Shown in pieces: positions 33,060 through 34,390 of a stretch of 34,390 bases of DNA (within the stretch, counting starts at the first letter, position 1; every line of letters begins with the position of its first letter). The DNA comes from Halolactibacillus miurensis. GTDB lineage: Bacteria > Bacillota > Bacilli > Bacillales > Amphibacillaceae. Made by a program: the position numbers and the translations under genes. The notes beneath the pieces were generated by a model that did no database searches, had not been told where the DNA came from, and was given only the letters and a program-made list of their open reading frames with translations. Location: contig NZ_FPAI01000028.1 in assembly GCF_900116255.1 (NCBI RefSeq), positions 1 through 34,390 on the forward strand, given 5' to 3'.

Positions 33060-33081
33060 AAGAACTCCCCTTCATGATAAG

Positions 33082-33120
33082 AAAAATCGACTAAACACAA
33101 CGATAAGCTTGTTTAGTCGA
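33082..33120 (-). terminator. Intercistronic terminator/attenuator in the ABC operon
   Basis: TCGACTAAACA (33087-33097) and TGTTTAGTCGA (33110-33120) are a perfect 11-bp stem with a 12-base loop. On the minus strand TTTTTC follows. It lies between the binding-protein gene and the permease and would reduce expression of the membrane genes relative to the receptor. Confidence 0.8.
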
Positions 33121-33135
33121 CCGTTCTTTTATCTT

Positions 33136-34125
33136 TTATTCAGTGGCCGCTTCTTCGTCCCAAGCGTCTTGCCATGTAATATTTTGTTCTGTTGCCGCGT
33201 CTTTATTAATAAATAATTGCATTTCCGGCGGGTATTCAACCGCAATCTCATTTGGTTGTTTGTCACCGGTTAAAATATCCGCGGCCATTTCACCTGAACG
33301 GTAACCGATCGTATAATAATCAATGCCATATGTCGCAAAACCACCACGCGCAAGTGAATCTGGTTCACCGACAATCAGTGGGATATCTTGTTCATTCGCC
33401 ACGCCAACCACACTCTCTAGCGCTGATACGACCGTATTATCTGTCACAATATAAAACACATCTGCTTCACCGACTAAAGACGTCGCTGCTTGTTGCACTT
33501 CAGCCGACGTTGATACTGTACGCTCAACAATAGAAAGACTTGTTCCTTCTGCTGCTTTTTTAACCGATTCGATTTGTACAACAGAGTTTTGTTCACCCGT
33601 GTTATAAATCATACCAATCGTCGCACCTTCAAAATATTGATCAATAAACTGTATCGTGTTTATAACCGCATCCGGATGCATATCGACAACACCCGTAATA
33701 TTCTCCCCTGGTTCATCCATAGTCGATACAAGTCCTGCACTGACCGCATCAGTGACTGACGTAAAGACAATGGGAATATCTTTTGTCGCTTGTAAAGCTG
33801 TTAAAGCACTTGGTGTCGCATTCGCAAAAATCAAATCGACTTGATCTGAACTAAAACTTTGCGCGATCGTTAACGCATTCGTTTGATCCGCTTGCGCACT
33901 TTGAAAGTCGTACTCTACATCTAATCCTTTATCTGAAAGAGCTTGTTTAAACCCTTCAAATGCCGCATCAAGCGATGGGTGTTCAACAAACTGACTCGCA
34001 CCAATCGTATACGTTTTATCTGTTTCTTGTTCACTATCTGCATTTGCTTCTTCTTCTGTGCTACCACAGGCTGTTAAACTGATAGCAATAATAAGTACCA
34101 TCATTATGCCTAACCATTTCTTCAT
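33136..34125 (-). CDS. ABC transporter substrate-binding lipoprotein (TrpX-like, PF04392 type)
   Basis: A 329-residue receptor. MKKWLGIMMVLIIAISLTACGS is a lipoprotein signal with lipobox LTAC and Cys20, then an acidic linker (EEEANADSEQETD). The mature domain shows TYTIGASQFVEHPSLDAAFEGFKQAL, DLIFANATPSALTALQATKDIPIVFTSVTD and GYRSGEMAADIL, all typical of ABC_sub_bind proteins. Streptococcal members of this group are assigned to tryptophan or other aromatic compounds; the ligand here is not shown. It is the first gene of the operon, behind an extended -10 promoter, with no T-box or other sensor that I could recognise. Confidence 0.92.
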   Translation of the reverse strand: MKKWLGIMMVLIIAISLTACGSTEEEANADSEQETDKTYTIGASQFVEHPSLDAAFEGFKQALSDKGLDVEYDFQSAQADQTNALTIAQSFSSDQVDLIFANATPSALTALQATKDIPIVFTSVTDAVSAGLVSTMDEPGENITGVVDMHPDAVINTIQFIDQYFEGATIGMIYNTGEQNSVVQIESVKKAAEGTSLSIVERTVSTSAEVQQAATSLVGEADVFYIVTDNTVVSALESVVGVANEQDIPLIVGEPDSLARGGFATYGIDYYTIGYRSGEMAADILTGDKQPNEIAVEYPPEMQLFINKDAATEQNITWQDAWDEEAATE

Positions 34126-34182
34126 GTTTTGTCTCCCCTTTTATTGTGTCTCTATTTTAAATTTTCAGAATATATGACGATT

Positions 34183-34191
34183 ATTATAACA
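34183..34191 (-). promoter_or_regulatory. Extended -10 promoter of the ABC operon
   Basis: The minus strand reads TGTTATAAT, a TGn extended -10 with a consensus TATAAT. The -35 region is poor. It lies about 58 bases before the binding-protein start. Confidence 0.6.
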
Positions 34192-34288
34192 CAAACTTCT
34201 TTATTAGGGTATAGCGTTTTTTAAATAATCTAAAAATTCCGTTTACATATGCTGACATATTTTAATACTACCCAAATAAGTTCAACAT

Positions 34289-34341
34289 AAAAAAACGGTT
34301 CTCTGTCAAATGTGGTGGTACCTAAAACACCACTCATTTGA
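34289..34341 (-). terminator. Hairpin after the gene at the right window edge, possible terminator
   Basis: TCAAATG (34306-34312) and CATTTGA (34335-34341) flank complementary GGTGG/CACCA segments, giving a long imperfect stem just after the TGA of the partial gene. On the minus strand seven T residues follow, but only after about 10 unpaired bases, so it is not a textbook terminator. Confidence 0.4.
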
Positions 34342-34390
34342 TCAATTATTGTCGAGGTAGTATCCGCCATCCTTGACTTCAATAACGACC
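34342..34390 (-). CDS. C-terminal fragment of a gene entering from the right
   Basis: The minus strand encodes ...VVIEVKDGGYYLDNN followed by TGA. The codon use looks coding and a hairpin follows, so this is the end of a gene whose start lies outside the window. Sixteen codons are too few to name a family. Confidence 0.5.
   Translation of the reverse strand, partial: VVIEVKDGGYYLDNN

Noticed and set aside
34289-34341. T-box leader, suggested by GTGGTACC near the ABC operon
   Set aside because: The motif lacks the conserved T-box flanks, no stem I or specifier loop is visible, and the better reading is a hairpin after the gene at the right edge.

Overview
The window reads as an AT-rich chromosomal segment of a low-G+C Bacillota, most likely a facultatively fermentative member of the Bacillaceae. 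The reasons are AGGAGG-type ribosome binding sites, sigma-A promoters, a Bacillus-style TPP riboswitch, CcpA (cre), Rex/Fnr-like, Fur-like and MntR-like boxes, LplA/LplB/YtcP-type sugar import, YueI and YlmA homologues, and a complete PflB/PflA/AdhE mixed-acid pathway. Halolactibacillus or Amphibacillus would fit this profile, but that is a guess. No rRNA, tRNA or CRISPR array was seen. Almost all genes lie on the minus strand.

Layout from left to right. (1) 1-1617: an IS200/IS605-type TnpB-related gene with a degenerate RuvC-I site, followed by a structured right-end sequence. (2) 1686-3027: a membrane-anchored hypothetical protein, a doubtful 36-codon ORF and a DJ-1/PfpI protein. (3) 3109-5634: a thiamine salvage operon, thiD-thiM-thiE, behind a TPP riboswitch with its own terminator and a promoter that starts 2 bases after the lepB stop codon. 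(4) 5637-6230: type I signal peptidase. (5) 6249-14124: a fructan/fructo-oligosaccharide operon (LplB-like permease, YtcP-like permease, binding lipoprotein, intracellular GH32 fructosidase, fructokinase, DUF624 protein) preceded by a LacI regulator gene. The operon promoter is consensus sigma-A and lies between two perfect palindromic operators. No transport ATPase is encoded, so one must come from elsewhere. (6) 14178-20072: single-gene units for flavodoxin (Fur-like box), ProC, Ohr, an APC permease, a small membrane protein, a ZIP metal transporter (MntR-like box) and an FRM2/HBN1-like nitroreductase, with an orphan IS605-type right end near 19300-19400. (7) 20267-28259: the anaerobic fermentation block, pflB-pflA, a divergent Fe-alcohol dehydrogenase, and a 78-aa ORF followed by adhE, with redox and carbon-catabolite sites in the intergenic regions. 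(8) 28307-34390: a 56-aa membrane peptide, YlmA-like ATPase, YueI, a PLP aminotransferase, a three-gene TrpXYZ-like ABC importer and the tail of another gene.

Taken together, sugar polymers or oligomers enter through the fructan operon, pyruvate is split by PflB/PflA to acetyl-CoA and formate, and AdhE plus the Fe-ADH regenerate NAD+ by making ethanol. The regulatory boxes match an organism that switches with oxygen/redox state, preferred sugar, iron and manganese. All functional assignments are by motif recognition; no search was run. The least explained items are the nuclease-degenerate TnpB-like gene, the solo IS right end, the GATAAA repeat array between pflB and the alcohol dehydrogenase, and the small ORFs at 28361 and 27781.
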